Shown here: positions 43,750-51,321 of the stretch, piece after piece | Position numbering within the stretch: the first letter of the stretch is position 1 | Layout: each line of letters starts with the position of its first letter | NCBI GenBank assembly: GCA_002320245.1 | Contig: DCKD01000087.1 | Span: 124,001-188,000 of the forward strand | Origin: Lachnospiraceae bacterium UBA1683 | GTDB lineage: Bacteria; Bacillota; Clostridia; Lachnospirales; Lachnospiraceae | Reading direction: 5' to 3' | DNA length: 64,000 nucleotides | Notes under the pieces: model-generated | What the model saw: the letters and a program-made list of their open reading frames with translations, nothing else | What the model was told of the DNA's origin: nothing | Databases searched by the model: none | Made by a program: the position numbers and the translations under genes

Positions 43750-45020
43750 ACGTGCTCACCTGCCTTTATTAATGTCTCACCACTTGCGAGCACTCCATCG
43801 CTGTAATCTTCTGCGGATGTCACACCACTAATGGCGGTATTCTTACCAATCTGAACATTGGATGGAATTACGGAATTTTCTCCGATGGTAGCCAGACCAC
43901 CGCTGTAAATATTCGGCTTTGTTTTATTCGGGACTTCGCTTCCGATGCCAATCACTACATTATCCCCGATGTCAGTGCTTTCTGCAATAATCGCTTTATC
44001 AATCACGCAGTTTTCTCCGATAGTAACGTCTCTCATAATAATCGAATCCCTGATTACACCTCCCTTGCCAATGGTTACCCCTGCACCTAGCACAGAATTA
44101 TGTACCTCACCGTATACTTCTGTTCCGTTGCTGATAATACAACGGTCCACAACTGCCTGCTCTGAAATATACTGCGGCGGAAGATTGGAACTGTTCGTGT
44201 AAATCTTCCAGAATTCCTCGTACAGATTGAACTCCGGAATGATATCAATCAACTCCATATTGGCTTCCCAATATGAACTCAATGTTCCGACGTCTTTCCA
44301 AAATCCATTGTATTCATATGCAAATAGCCTGTCCCCTTTTTCATGACAATACGGAATGATATGTTTTCCGAAATCGCAATTCGGCTGCCTGGAAAGCTGA
44401 ATCAGGGCGTCCCTCAATACCGGCCAGCTAAAGATATAAATTCCCATAGATGCCAGATTGCTGCTTGGTTTCTCCGGTTTCTCCTCAAATTCTTTGATTC
44501 TGCCGTCATCGTCCGTCACGACAATGCCGAATCTGCTTGCTTCCTCTATCGGCACAGGCATCGCTGCGATAGTTACGTCCGCTTTATTCGCCTTATGATA
44601 ATCAAGCATTACTTCGTAATCCATCTTGTAAATGTGATCGCCTGAAAGAATCAATACATAATCCGGGTTGTATGCCTCCATATAATTCAGGTTCTGGTAA
44701 ATGGCATTCGCCGTCCCGGTATACCATTCACTGTTCGTACTCTTCTCGTACGGCGGAAGAATTGACACCCCTCCTACATTTCTGTCCAAATCCCACGGAA
44801 TACCTATTCCAATATGTGTATTCAAACGCAATGGCTGGTATTGTGTCAGCACTCCGACTGTATCCACACCTGAATTAATGCAGTTACTCAGCGGGAAATC
44901 AATAATCCTGTACTTACCGCCAAAAGCAACCGCCGGCTTTGCAACTTTTGCAGTAAGAACTCCCAGTCGACTGCCTTGTCCACCCGCCAGCAGCATGGCA
45001 ATCATTTCCTTTTTAATCAT
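43746..45020 (-). CDS. glgC: Glucose-1-phosphate adenylyltransferase GlgC
   Basis: Makes ADP-glucose for glycogen synthesis from glucose-1-P and ATP. The 424-residue catalytic subunit has [38 protein letters not shown] (the nucleotide/activator region), [13 protein letters not shown] with the catalytic Asp, FEEKPEKP with the glucose-1-P Lys, and a beta-helix C-terminus. It lies first in the operon with glgD and possibly spoVG. The start is supported by GAGGTGACTAC. An extended -10 promoter is upstream at 45052-45060. Confidence 0.95.
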   Translation of the reverse strand: MIKKEMIAMLLAGGQGSRLGVLTAKVAKPAVAFGGKYRIIDFPLSNCINSGVDTVGVLTQYQPLRLNTHIGIGIPWDLDRNVGGVSILPPYEKSTNSEWYTGTANAIYQNLNYMEAYNPDYVLILSGDHIYKMDYEVMLDYHKANKADVTIAAMPVPIEEASRFGIVVTDDDGRIKEFEEKPEKPSSNLASMGIYIFSWPVLRDALIQLSRQPNCDFGKHIIPYCHEKGDRLFAYEYNGFWKDVGTLSSYWEANMELIDIIPEFNLYEEFWKIYTNSSNLPPQYISEQAVVDRCIISNGTEVYGEVHNSVLGAGVTIGKGGVIRDSIIMRDVTIGENCVIDKAIIAESTDIGDNVVIGIGSEVPNKTKPNIYSGGLATIGENSVIPSNVQIGKNTAISGVTSAEDYSDGVLASGETLIKAGEHV

Positions 45021-45051
45021 GTAGTCACCTCATTTCTAGTTAGATACTTTT

Positions 45052-45060
45052 ATTATAGCA
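45052..45060 (-). promoter_or_regulatory. Extended -10 of the glgC promoter
   Basis: TGCTATAAT on the minus strand, about 32 nt before the glgC ATG. The -35 is weak, as often seen with extended -10 promoters. Confidence 0.6.
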
Positions 45061-45143
45061 TATTTTTTTCATATGTGCACATTTTTTACAAATTTATAAA
45101 GAAAAAAATTCACTTTTTATTTAATATAACCAAAAAGAACTTC

Positions 45144-45171
45144 TTTCAATTTTTCTCATATATAGTATAAT
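45144..45171 (+). promoter_or_regulatory. murC promoter
   Basis: TTTCAA, 16 nt, TATAAT on the plus strand, about 60 nt before the murC ATG. Confidence 0.6.
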
Positions 45172-45232
45172 ATAAAAGATGAAGGTCAATTATGACTCTT
45201 TTTTAAAAATTTTTAAAAGAAGGTACCAATTT

Positions 45233-46609
45233 ATGTATAAGATTGATTTTAAGAAACCGATTCATATCCATTTTATCGGAATCGGCGGCATCAGCATGAG
45301 CGGGCTTGCCGAGATTCTTCTGGAAGAAGGGTTTACCGTGTCCGGCTCCGATGCAAAGGAATCCCCTCTCACCCGTCAGCTTGAGCAGCATGGTGCAAAG
45401 ATTTTCTATGGCCAGAAGGCATCCAATATTGTAGACGGAATCAACTGTATTGTTTATACCGCCGCCATCAACAGGGCAAATCCCGAACTGATGGAAGCCG
45501 TTGCACGCAAGATTCCTATGCTGACGCGGGCAGAACTGCTCGGCCAGCTCATGCGGAATTATGATACTCCGATTGCCGTATCCGGAACACATGGAAAGAC
45601 AACAACGACTTCCATGATTTCACATATCCTGCTGGAAGGCAAACTGGACCCGACGATTTCCGTCGGAGGAATCCTTCAGGCAATCGGCGGTAATATCCGT
45701 GTCGGACAATCTGAAACATTTATTACAGAAGCCTGTGAATATACAAACAGTTTCCTGCACTTTTTCCCGAAAATCAGTGTCATCCTGAACATTGAGGAGG
45801 ACCATCTGGATTTCTTTAAGGATTTGGAAGATATCCGCCACTCCTTCCATCAGTTTGCGGCACTCCTGCCCTCTGACGGGACGCTGGTTATCAACAGCGA
45901 TATCAAGGACTACCGGGAAATATATGCCGGACTTAACTGTAATGTAGTCACTTACGGAACATCCGCAGACAGCGATTACAGCGCGCGCAATATCAGCTAC
46001 AACGACAAAGGCTGCGTTGCCTTTGACCTTGTAAAGCACGGAAGAGTCACCGACCACATTCAGCTTTCCGTCACAGGGGATCACAATGTGTCCAACGCAA
46101 TGGCGGCTATTGCAACTGCAGAATTGCTGGACATCCCTATGTCCACTATTCAGAACGGGCTGCTTTCCTTTACCGGAACAGACCGCCGTTTCGAATACAA
46201 AGGCACACTGGACGGCGTGACCATCGTGGATGACTACGCACACCATCCGACAGAAATCAAAGCAACCCTAAAAGCTGCAAAACACTATCCGCACAATGAT
46301 TTGTGGTGTGTATTCCAGCCGCATACTTATACACGTACCAAAGCCTTCTTCCATGAATTTGCCGAAGCACTTTCCCATGCAGACCATCTCGTTCTTGCAG
46401 ACATCTATGCGGCACGGGAAACTGACGATTTAGGCGTATCCTCCAAGGCACTGGCGGAAGAAGTAGAAAAGCTTGGCACAGATGCTTACTATTTCCCAAG
46501 TTTCAAGGAGATAGAAAACTTCTTAAAAGAACACTGCGGCGCAGGAGATTTGTTGATAACTATGGGTGCCGGAGATGTAGTAAACATCGGGGAAGATTTG
46601 TTAAAATAA
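45233..46609 (+). CDS. murC: UDP-N-acetylmuramate--L-alanine ligase
   Basis: Adds L-Ala to UDP-MurNAc, the first peptide step of peptidoglycan synthesis. Features: IHFIGIGGISMSGLAEILL (UDP-binding), the ATP loop VSGTHGKTTTTSMI, TEACEYTNSFLHFFP, NIEEDHLDFF, VTGDHNVSNAMAAI and VDDYAHHPTEI. I start at ATG 45233 (MYKIDFKKPIHIHF), preceded by AAGAAGG; the frame runs 18 codons further up without family similarity. 458 residues is canonical. It is the only mur ligase in the window and is transcribed towards dnaD. Confidence 0.96.
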   Translation: MYKIDFKKPIHIHFIGIGGISMSGLAEILLEEGFTVSGSDAKESPLTRQLEQHGAKIFYGQKASNIVDGINCIVYTAAINRANPELMEAVARKIPMLTRAELLGQLMRNYDTPIAVSGTHGKTTTTSMISHILLEGKLDPTISVGGILQAIGGNIRVGQSETFITEACEYTNSFLHFFPKISVILNIEEDHLDFFKDLEDIRHSFHQFAALLPSDGTLVINSDIKDYREIYAGLNCNVVTYGTSADSDYSARNISYNDKGCVAFDLVKHGRVTDHIQLSVTGDHNVSNAMAAIATAELLDIPMSTIQNGLLSFTGTDRRFEYKGTLDGVTIVDDYAHHPTEIKATLKAAKHYPHNDLWCVFQPHTYTRTKAFFHEFAEALSHADHLVLADIYAARETDDLGVSSKALAEEVEKLGTDAYYFPSFKEIENFLKEHCGAGDLLITMGAGDVVNIGEDLLK

Positions 46610-46613
46610 CAAG

Positions 46614-46645
46614 TTATCCACATTTTCCACACACAGTTATCTACA
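46614..46645 (+). promoter_or_regulatory. Two DnaA boxes upstream of the dnaD operon
   Basis: A perfect DnaA box TTATCCACA (46614-46622) and a one-mismatch box TTATCTACA (46637-46645) in the same orientation, 23 nt apart. They lie between murC and dnaD, upstream of the -10 at 46698. DnaA control of this primosome operon is inferred. Confidence 0.6.
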
Positions 46646-46697
46646 AAAAAAACACCCTTCCCCCAAAAAAGTGCTTTTTCCGATGTCTCTTCGGTGT

Positions 46698-46703
46698 TAT
46701 AAT
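46698..46703 (+). promoter_or_regulatory. -10 element upstream of dnaD
   Basis: TATAAT about 87 nt before the dnaD start. No strong -35 is present at the usual distance, which may mean activator dependence. Confidence 0.45.
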
Positions 46704-46789
46704 GATGCTCGCAAGCAATCAGACGCAGGTTTTTTCCGGTTGTATTGCTGATTGTGTCCCATTTGCATAAAAAGGAGTAGGGGAGATAT

Positions 46790-47920
46790 ATGAAGACGCT
46801 TAAATTAAAAAATAAATTTCAAACGAATGCGACTTTGGTTTCAAATACATTTATCGACAATTATATGGTACAAGCCAACGGGGAATTTGTGAAAGTCTAT
46901 TTGTTCTTACTGAGACATCTGGACGACCCGTGCTCAAGCCTCACAATTTCAACGATTGCAGACTGCCTGAACAACACGGAGAATGACATTCTGCGCGCAT
47001 TCAAATACTGGGATTCCGAGGGACTTCTGAATCTGGAACGGGACAGCGACGGACGGATTATCGGATTAGAGCTTGCGAAAACTCCTGCCCCGGAAATGTC
47101 AGGCACACCTTCCGGACACCCCCGCGAAGTATCTGAATATACAGCGGAGGCCTCTGCTGTTGAATCTGCCGTGACCCCGGCTGCCGGAACAGCGGCCGGC
47201 ATGACAGACGAAAGCACACCGTCTGTCCATGAACCAGTTGTCCGCCCTGCTCCGAAGAAAGCAATTCCCCTTGATTCTTTCAAGGCTCAAAAGGAACTGA
47301 AATCTCTGCTGTTTATTGCGGAGCAATATCTGGGCAAGACATTGTCCCACACGGATGTAGAGACAATTACATATTTTTATAACGGACTGAATATGTCTGC
47401 AAGCCTGATTGAGTATCTGATTGAATCCTGTGTCGAAAACGGGCACAGGAGTATGCACTATATTAAGGCAGTGGCAATTTCCTGGTCGGACAACGGTGTC
47501 CGCACAATTGAGCAGGCAAAACAGAATTCTGCCAATTACAATAAGAATTGTTACACCATTCTCAGCGCATTTGGCATCAAAAACCGTGGACCTGCCGACT
47601 CGGAACTGATTTATATCCGAAAATGGACCGATGAGATGGGGTTTTCTCTGGATATCATTCAGGAAGCCTGCCGGCGCACAATTTCAGCAACTCATCAGCC
47701 AAGTTTCGAATATACGAACACGATACTGGAACGCTGGCATCAGAACCAGGTGCATCATCTGAAGGATGTCACCGCTCTGGATACGGTATTCCAGCGGGAA
47801 AAGAACTCCCGGAAAGCACCGGTGCAAAAAAATAAGGCTGCCGCAAAAAATATGAACAATTTTGAGCGGCGCACTTATGATATGGATTCATTAGAGGAAC
47901 AATTATTAAAGAGTAATTAG
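46790..47920 (+). CDS. dnaD: DnaD-domain replication initiation protein
   Basis: A 376-residue primosomal protein. The N-terminal winged-helix part (residues 1-95: VSNTFIDNYMVQANGEFVKVYLFLLRHL) is followed by a Pro/Ala-rich linker (about 100-150). Then come two DnaD C-terminal type domains (about 170-240 and 265-335), recognised by TYFYNGLNMSASLIEYLIESCVENG-like and YIRKWTDEMGFSLDIIQEACRRT segments. DnaD remodels origin DNA and recruits helicase loading in Bacillus. Bacillus DnaD has one such domain; duplicated forms are common in Clostridia. The ATG follows GGAGTAGGGGAG. It is 13 nt before the loader gene. Confidence 0.9.
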   Translation: MKTLKLKNKFQTNATLVSNTFIDNYMVQANGEFVKVYLFLLRHLDDPCSSLTISTIADCLNNTENDILRAFKYWDSEGLLNLERDSDGRIIGLELAKTPAPEMSGTPSGHPREVSEYTAEASAVESAVTPAAGTAAGMTDESTPSVHEPVVRPAPKKAIPLDSFKAQKELKSLLFIAEQYLGKTLSHTDVETITYFYNGLNMSASLIEYLIESCVENGHRSMHYIKAVAISWSDNGVRTIEQAKQNSANYNKNCYTILSAFGIKNRGPADSELIYIRKWTDEMGFSLDIIQEACRRTISATHQPSFEYTNTILERWHQNQVHHLKDVTALDTVFQREKNSRKAPVQKNKAAAKNMNNFERRTYDMDSLEEQLLKSN

Positions 47921-47933
47921 AAGGAGTACAATC

Positions 47934-48935
47934 TTGGGACTTACAAATTCTCAATACCAGGCGATTATGCGCAGCTACGAACAAAAACAGCTCAGAAGCC
48001 ATGACATTCTTGCCAGACATTATGAAGAAGTATACCGTGCATTACCGGAATACAAGTCACTGGATGACTCTATTTCGATTCTTTCCGTCCAATACGGAAA
48101 GCGTCTTCTGGGCGGAGATGACAACGCGCTGGATTCCCTGAAGGAAGAGCTTGCCATCCTGAGGGACAGCAAGAAAAGCCTTCTGGAGTCTGCCGGATTC
48201 CCTGCGGATTACCTCGAACCGGTGTATGAATGCAGGGACTGCAAGGATACCGGCTACATTGGCAGCCAGAAGTGCCACTGCTTTAAAAAGGCCGTCACCG
48301 AACTTCTTTATGAACAGTCCAACTTAAAACAGATACTTTCCAAAGAGAATTTTGACACATTTTCTCTGGATTATTATTCCGATAAGTTTATGGATTCAAA
48401 ATCCGGTAAATCTTCACGTGAGGTTATGACAGACGCACTTCAGACCTGTAAGGAATTTGTGCGTACATTCGGCAGGGAAGATAAGAACCTCTTTCTTTAC
48501 GGTGATGTGGGAGTCGGAAAGACATTTCTCTCCAATTGCATCGCCCGGGATTTGATAGACGCCGGATTTTCGGTAATATATTACTCTGCTCCGGCGTTCT
48601 TTAACATCCTGGCACAGAGCACATTTGACAGAAGCGACATACAGTCAAAAAAGATGCAGGAATATATCTTTGACTGTGATTTGCTGATTATTGATGACCT
48701 GGGAACCGAACTTACGAATTCATTTATATCATCCCAGTTTTTTACCTGCATCAATGAAAGGCTGCTGAGCAAGAAATCCACAGTAATCTCAACCAATCTT
48801 TCACTGGACTCATTGGCAAATCTGTACACAGAACGGTCATTTTCCAGAATTACAAGCAATTATATCCTGCTGAAACTAATTGGCGACGATATTAGAATAA
48901 TTAAGAAAATACATTCAAACAGGGAGGGCAAATAA
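47934..48935 (+). CDS. dnaI: DnaI/DnaC-like helicase loader ATPase
   Basis: A 333-residue AAA+ protein that loads the replicative helicase. An N-terminal helical part (1-90) is followed by a Cys cluster CRDCKDTGYIGSQKCHCF (about 98-115), typical of DnaI-like loaders. The ATPase has Walker A LYGDVGVGKTFLSNCIA, Walker B LLIIDDLGTE and sensor/arginine-finger regions VISTNLS and ERSFSRI. Translation starts at TTG (47934), set by AAGGAGTACAATC. It sits between dnaD and prs; its stop overlaps the prs ATG by one base (TAATG). IstB-like transposition helpers are similar but lack the Cys cluster and this context. Confidence 0.9.
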   Translation: MGLTNSQYQAIMRSYEQKQLRSHDILARHYEEVYRALPEYKSLDDSISILSVQYGKRLLGGDDNALDSLKEELAILRDSKKSLLESAGFPADYLEPVYECRDCKDTGYIGSQKCHCFKKAVTELLYEQSNLKQILSKENFDTFSLDYYSDKFMDSKSGKSSREVMTDALQTCKEFVRTFGREDKNLFLYGDVGVGKTFLSNCIARDLIDAGFSVIYYSAPAFFNILAQSTFDRSDIQSKKMQEYIFDCDLLIIDDLGTELTNSFISSQFFTCINERLLSKKSTVISTNLSLDSLANLYTERSFSRITSNYILLKLIGDDIRIIKKIHSNREGK

Positions 48936-50119
48936 TGCTGCGCAGAAGCGAAAGAAACTTAGAAAATATTCCGGTAGGTGCATTGGGATTGATTCCGATT
49001 ATAGGATGTGAGGCACTTGGTGATAAAGTGAATGACTATCTCGTAAAGTGGAGAAAAGAAAGCGCCCATCAGTACAAAGATGACGTTGCTTTCACAGGAT
49101 ACGAGAAAGAGACTTTCATCATCGATACAAAGGTACCCCGTTTTGGCTCGGGTGAAGCCAAAGGCATCATCAACGAGTCCGTTCGCGGAAGGGACCTGTA
49201 TCTCATGGTCGATGTATGTAACTATAGCCTTACTTATTCATTGACAGGCAACGTAAACCACATGTCACCGGATGACCATTTTCAGAATCTGAAGCGTATC
49301 ATTGCTGCAATTGGCGGAAAAGGAAGACGAATCAACGTCATTATGCCATTCCTGTACGAAAGCCGTCAGCATAAGAGAACCGGACGGGAATCTCTGGATT
49401 GCGCACTTGCACTTCAGGAACTGGTACGCATGGGTGTCGACAATATCATTACATTCGATGCGCATGACCCGCGTGTACAGAATGCGATTCCTCTGAGCGG
49501 ATTTGAGACGGTATCCCCAACTTACCAGTTCATCAAAGGACTGCTCCGGAATGTCAAAGACTTACAGATTGACAGCGAACACATGATGGCAATCAGCCCG
49601 GATGAAGGCGGGACAAACCGCGCAATTTACCTTGCGAACGTGCTTGGTCTTGATATGGGTATGTTCTACAAGAGGAGAGATTATACGACGATTGTAAACG
49701 GACGCAATCCAATTGTCGCGCATGAATTCCTCGGCACCTCCGTTGAGGGAAAGGACGTCATTATTATTGACGATATGATTTCCTCCGGAGACAGCATTAT
49801 CGAAGTTGCCACCGAGCTGAAACGCAGAAAAGCAAAACGTATCTTTGCCGCTGCGACATTTGGTCTGTTTACAAACGGCATGGAAAAATTTGATGAGGCT
49901 TATGAAAATGGTATCATCAACGGTATCCTTACGACAAACCTGATTTATCAGACGCCGGAACTGTTGTCTAAACCATATTACATCAACTGTGATATGAGCA
50001 AGTATATTGCATTGATTATTGATACGCTGAACCACGACGGTTCCCTCAGTTCTATCCTCAGCCCAAATGAGAGAATCCAGAACGTATTGCACAAATATAA
50101 AAGTGGGGAAGAGATTTAA
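48935..50119 (+). CDS. prs: Ribose-phosphate pyrophosphokinase, long form
   Basis: Makes PRPP from ribose-5-P and ATP for nucleotides, His and Trp. The PRPP-binding motif VIIIDDMISSGDSI is near residue 272, the flexible catalytic loop YKRRDY is near 245, and FDAHDPRVQNAI contains the divalent-metal site. It has 394 residues against about 310-320 for typical Prs; the extra length is mainly N-terminal (before GSGEAKGIINESVRG) and C-terminal. It is third in the dnaD-dnaI-prs operon. The coupling with the loader (one-base overlap) puts nucleotide precursor synthesis with replication initiation. A terminator follows. Confidence 0.92.
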   Translation: MLRRSERNLENIPVGALGLIPIIGCEALGDKVNDYLVKWRKESAHQYKDDVAFTGYEKETFIIDTKVPRFGSGEAKGIINESVRGRDLYLMVDVCNYSLTYSLTGNVNHMSPDDHFQNLKRIIAAIGGKGRRINVIMPFLYESRQHKRTGRESLDCALALQELVRMGVDNIITFDAHDPRVQNAIPLSGFETVSPTYQFIKGLLRNVKDLQIDSEHMMAISPDEGGTNRAIYLANVLGLDMGMFYKRRDYTTIVNGRNPIVAHEFLGTSVEGKDVIIIDDMISSGDSIIEVATELKRRKAKRIFAAATFGLFTNGMEKFDEAYENGIINGILTTNLIYQTPELLSKPYYINCDMSKYIALIIDTLNHDGSLSSILSPNERIQNVLHKYKSGEEI

Positions 50120-50137
50120 GTTGTATGCAGAAAAGGA

Positions 50138-50169
50138 GGGGGCTGCCGGAAAAGGCATCCCCCTTTTTT
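50138..50169 (+). terminator. Terminator of the dnaD-dnaI-prs operon
   Basis: GGGGGCTGCC pairs with GGCATCCCCC (one mismatch) and is followed by TTTTTT. It lies 18 nt after the prs stop. Confidence 0.85.
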
Positions 50170-50173
50170 CTGC

Positions 50174-51307
50174 TTATCGCTTTTTCCCAAGCGTCATAGC
50201 AGCAATCAACGCCGCTGCGGGAACTGTTGCCACAATTCCGAACGTCCCGCAGACACCTTGTGCAATTTCAATGCTCAGATAATTGGAATTAAACAACTGG
50301 TTTGCCTGTACCTGATAAGACACAAACACCAGCAGGGTTACAAATGCGCTTCCGGCGAATGCAAGAATCAGCGTATTTGTCATTGTTCCAATCATATCTT
50401 TTCCAATCTCTATTCCCGATTGAAACAATTCCTTCACACCCAGGTTTGTATTATGGTTATAAACTTCATAAAGTGCCGAGACAATAGACATCCCCACATC
50501 CATAATCGCTCCGAGCGAAGAAATCAATACACCTGCAAACAGCACATCTTTGATTTGAAGTCCCGTGGATTCCTGAATCATAATCAGTCCTTCCGCCTCC
50601 TCGGTACTGAATCCGTCAATATGCGTCATCGAAGACATAAGCAGGAACAGAAGCAGCGAAAAAAACACTCCTATCGTAGTTGCTAAAATAGCCGCAAATG
50701 TTTTTTTGCTCTGTCCATTCAGCAGAAGCAATGTCACTGCTGTCGATAATACAGCGCAGGCTACACTCATTCCAATTGGTGAGTACCCCGAAAAAACCGT
50801 CGGTAGTAATAAACATACAACAAGATATAATGAATATCCTAATCCGGCAATTGCTTTTATTCCTTTTCCCCGCCCGATGGCGATTATAACAAGCAATAAA
50901 ATCATAATACATCCGACGGTCGGATATGTCCTGTCATAATTGTAAACCGTATAATAAACCTCCGTATTTTCCGGTCGATCCGCATTGATAATTAAGCGTG
51001 TGTTTACTTTCGCATAGACACTATGTGTAGTAGTCAGATAATTCGTGACTGTTATTTCTTTTCCTCTTTCTTCACCTTCCAGCATTCTGACTTTCAGATC
51101 CTGTGTTCCCAGTTTCAGTTTTAAATCTTTATTATATTCCAGATTTTCAGCAGAAACCTCCACTACGATTCCTTTTTCGTAGTGGAGGGTGTCCGTGTTG
51201 AACCTTGCATATTCTTTTATTCCGGTTCTCTGGAATATCATGGTAAGAAAAACTGTCAGAATAATAATGCCAAATACAATATAATGATTATTAATTTTTT
51301 CTTTCAT
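50174..51307 (-). CDS. YibE/F-like membrane protein
   Basis: A 377-residue protein with an N-terminal anchor (about 10-27), an outer domain of about 100 residues and then seven or so transmembrane helices. Family segments include GCIMILLLVIIAIGRGKGIKAI, the DVLFAGVLISSLGAIMDVGMSI block and SIEIAQGVCGTFGIVATVPAAALIAA. YibE/F is a conserved predicted-permease family without known substrate. It is convergent with the prs operon and lies 14 nt after the metallophosphatase gene on the same strand, so the two may be co-transcribed. Confidence 0.85.
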   Translation of the reverse strand: MKEKINNHYIVFGIIILTVFLTMIFQRTGIKEYARFNTDTLHYEKGIVVEVSAENLEYNKDLKLKLGTQDLKVRMLEGEERGKEITVTNYLTTTHSVYAKVNTRLIINADRPENTEVYYTVYNYDRTYPTVGCIMILLLVIIAIGRGKGIKAIAGLGYSLYLVVCLLLPTVFSGYSPIGMSVACAVLSTAVTLLLLNGQSKKTFAAILATTIGVFFSLLLFLLMSSMTHIDGFSTEEAEGLIMIQESTGLQIKDVLFAGVLISSLGAIMDVGMSIVSALYEVYNHNTNLGVKELFQSGIEIGKDMIGTMTNTLILAFAGSAFVTLLVFVSYQVQANQLFNSNYLSIEIAQGVCGTFGIVATVPAAALIAAMTLGKKR

Positions 51308-51321
51308 GCTTCCGCTTTCTA

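Noticed and set aside
46614..46645. DnaA boxes considered as a replication origin
   Set aside because: Only two boxes, no DNA-unwinding A/T cluster next to them and no dnaA/dnaN nearby; promoter control of dnaD is more plausible.
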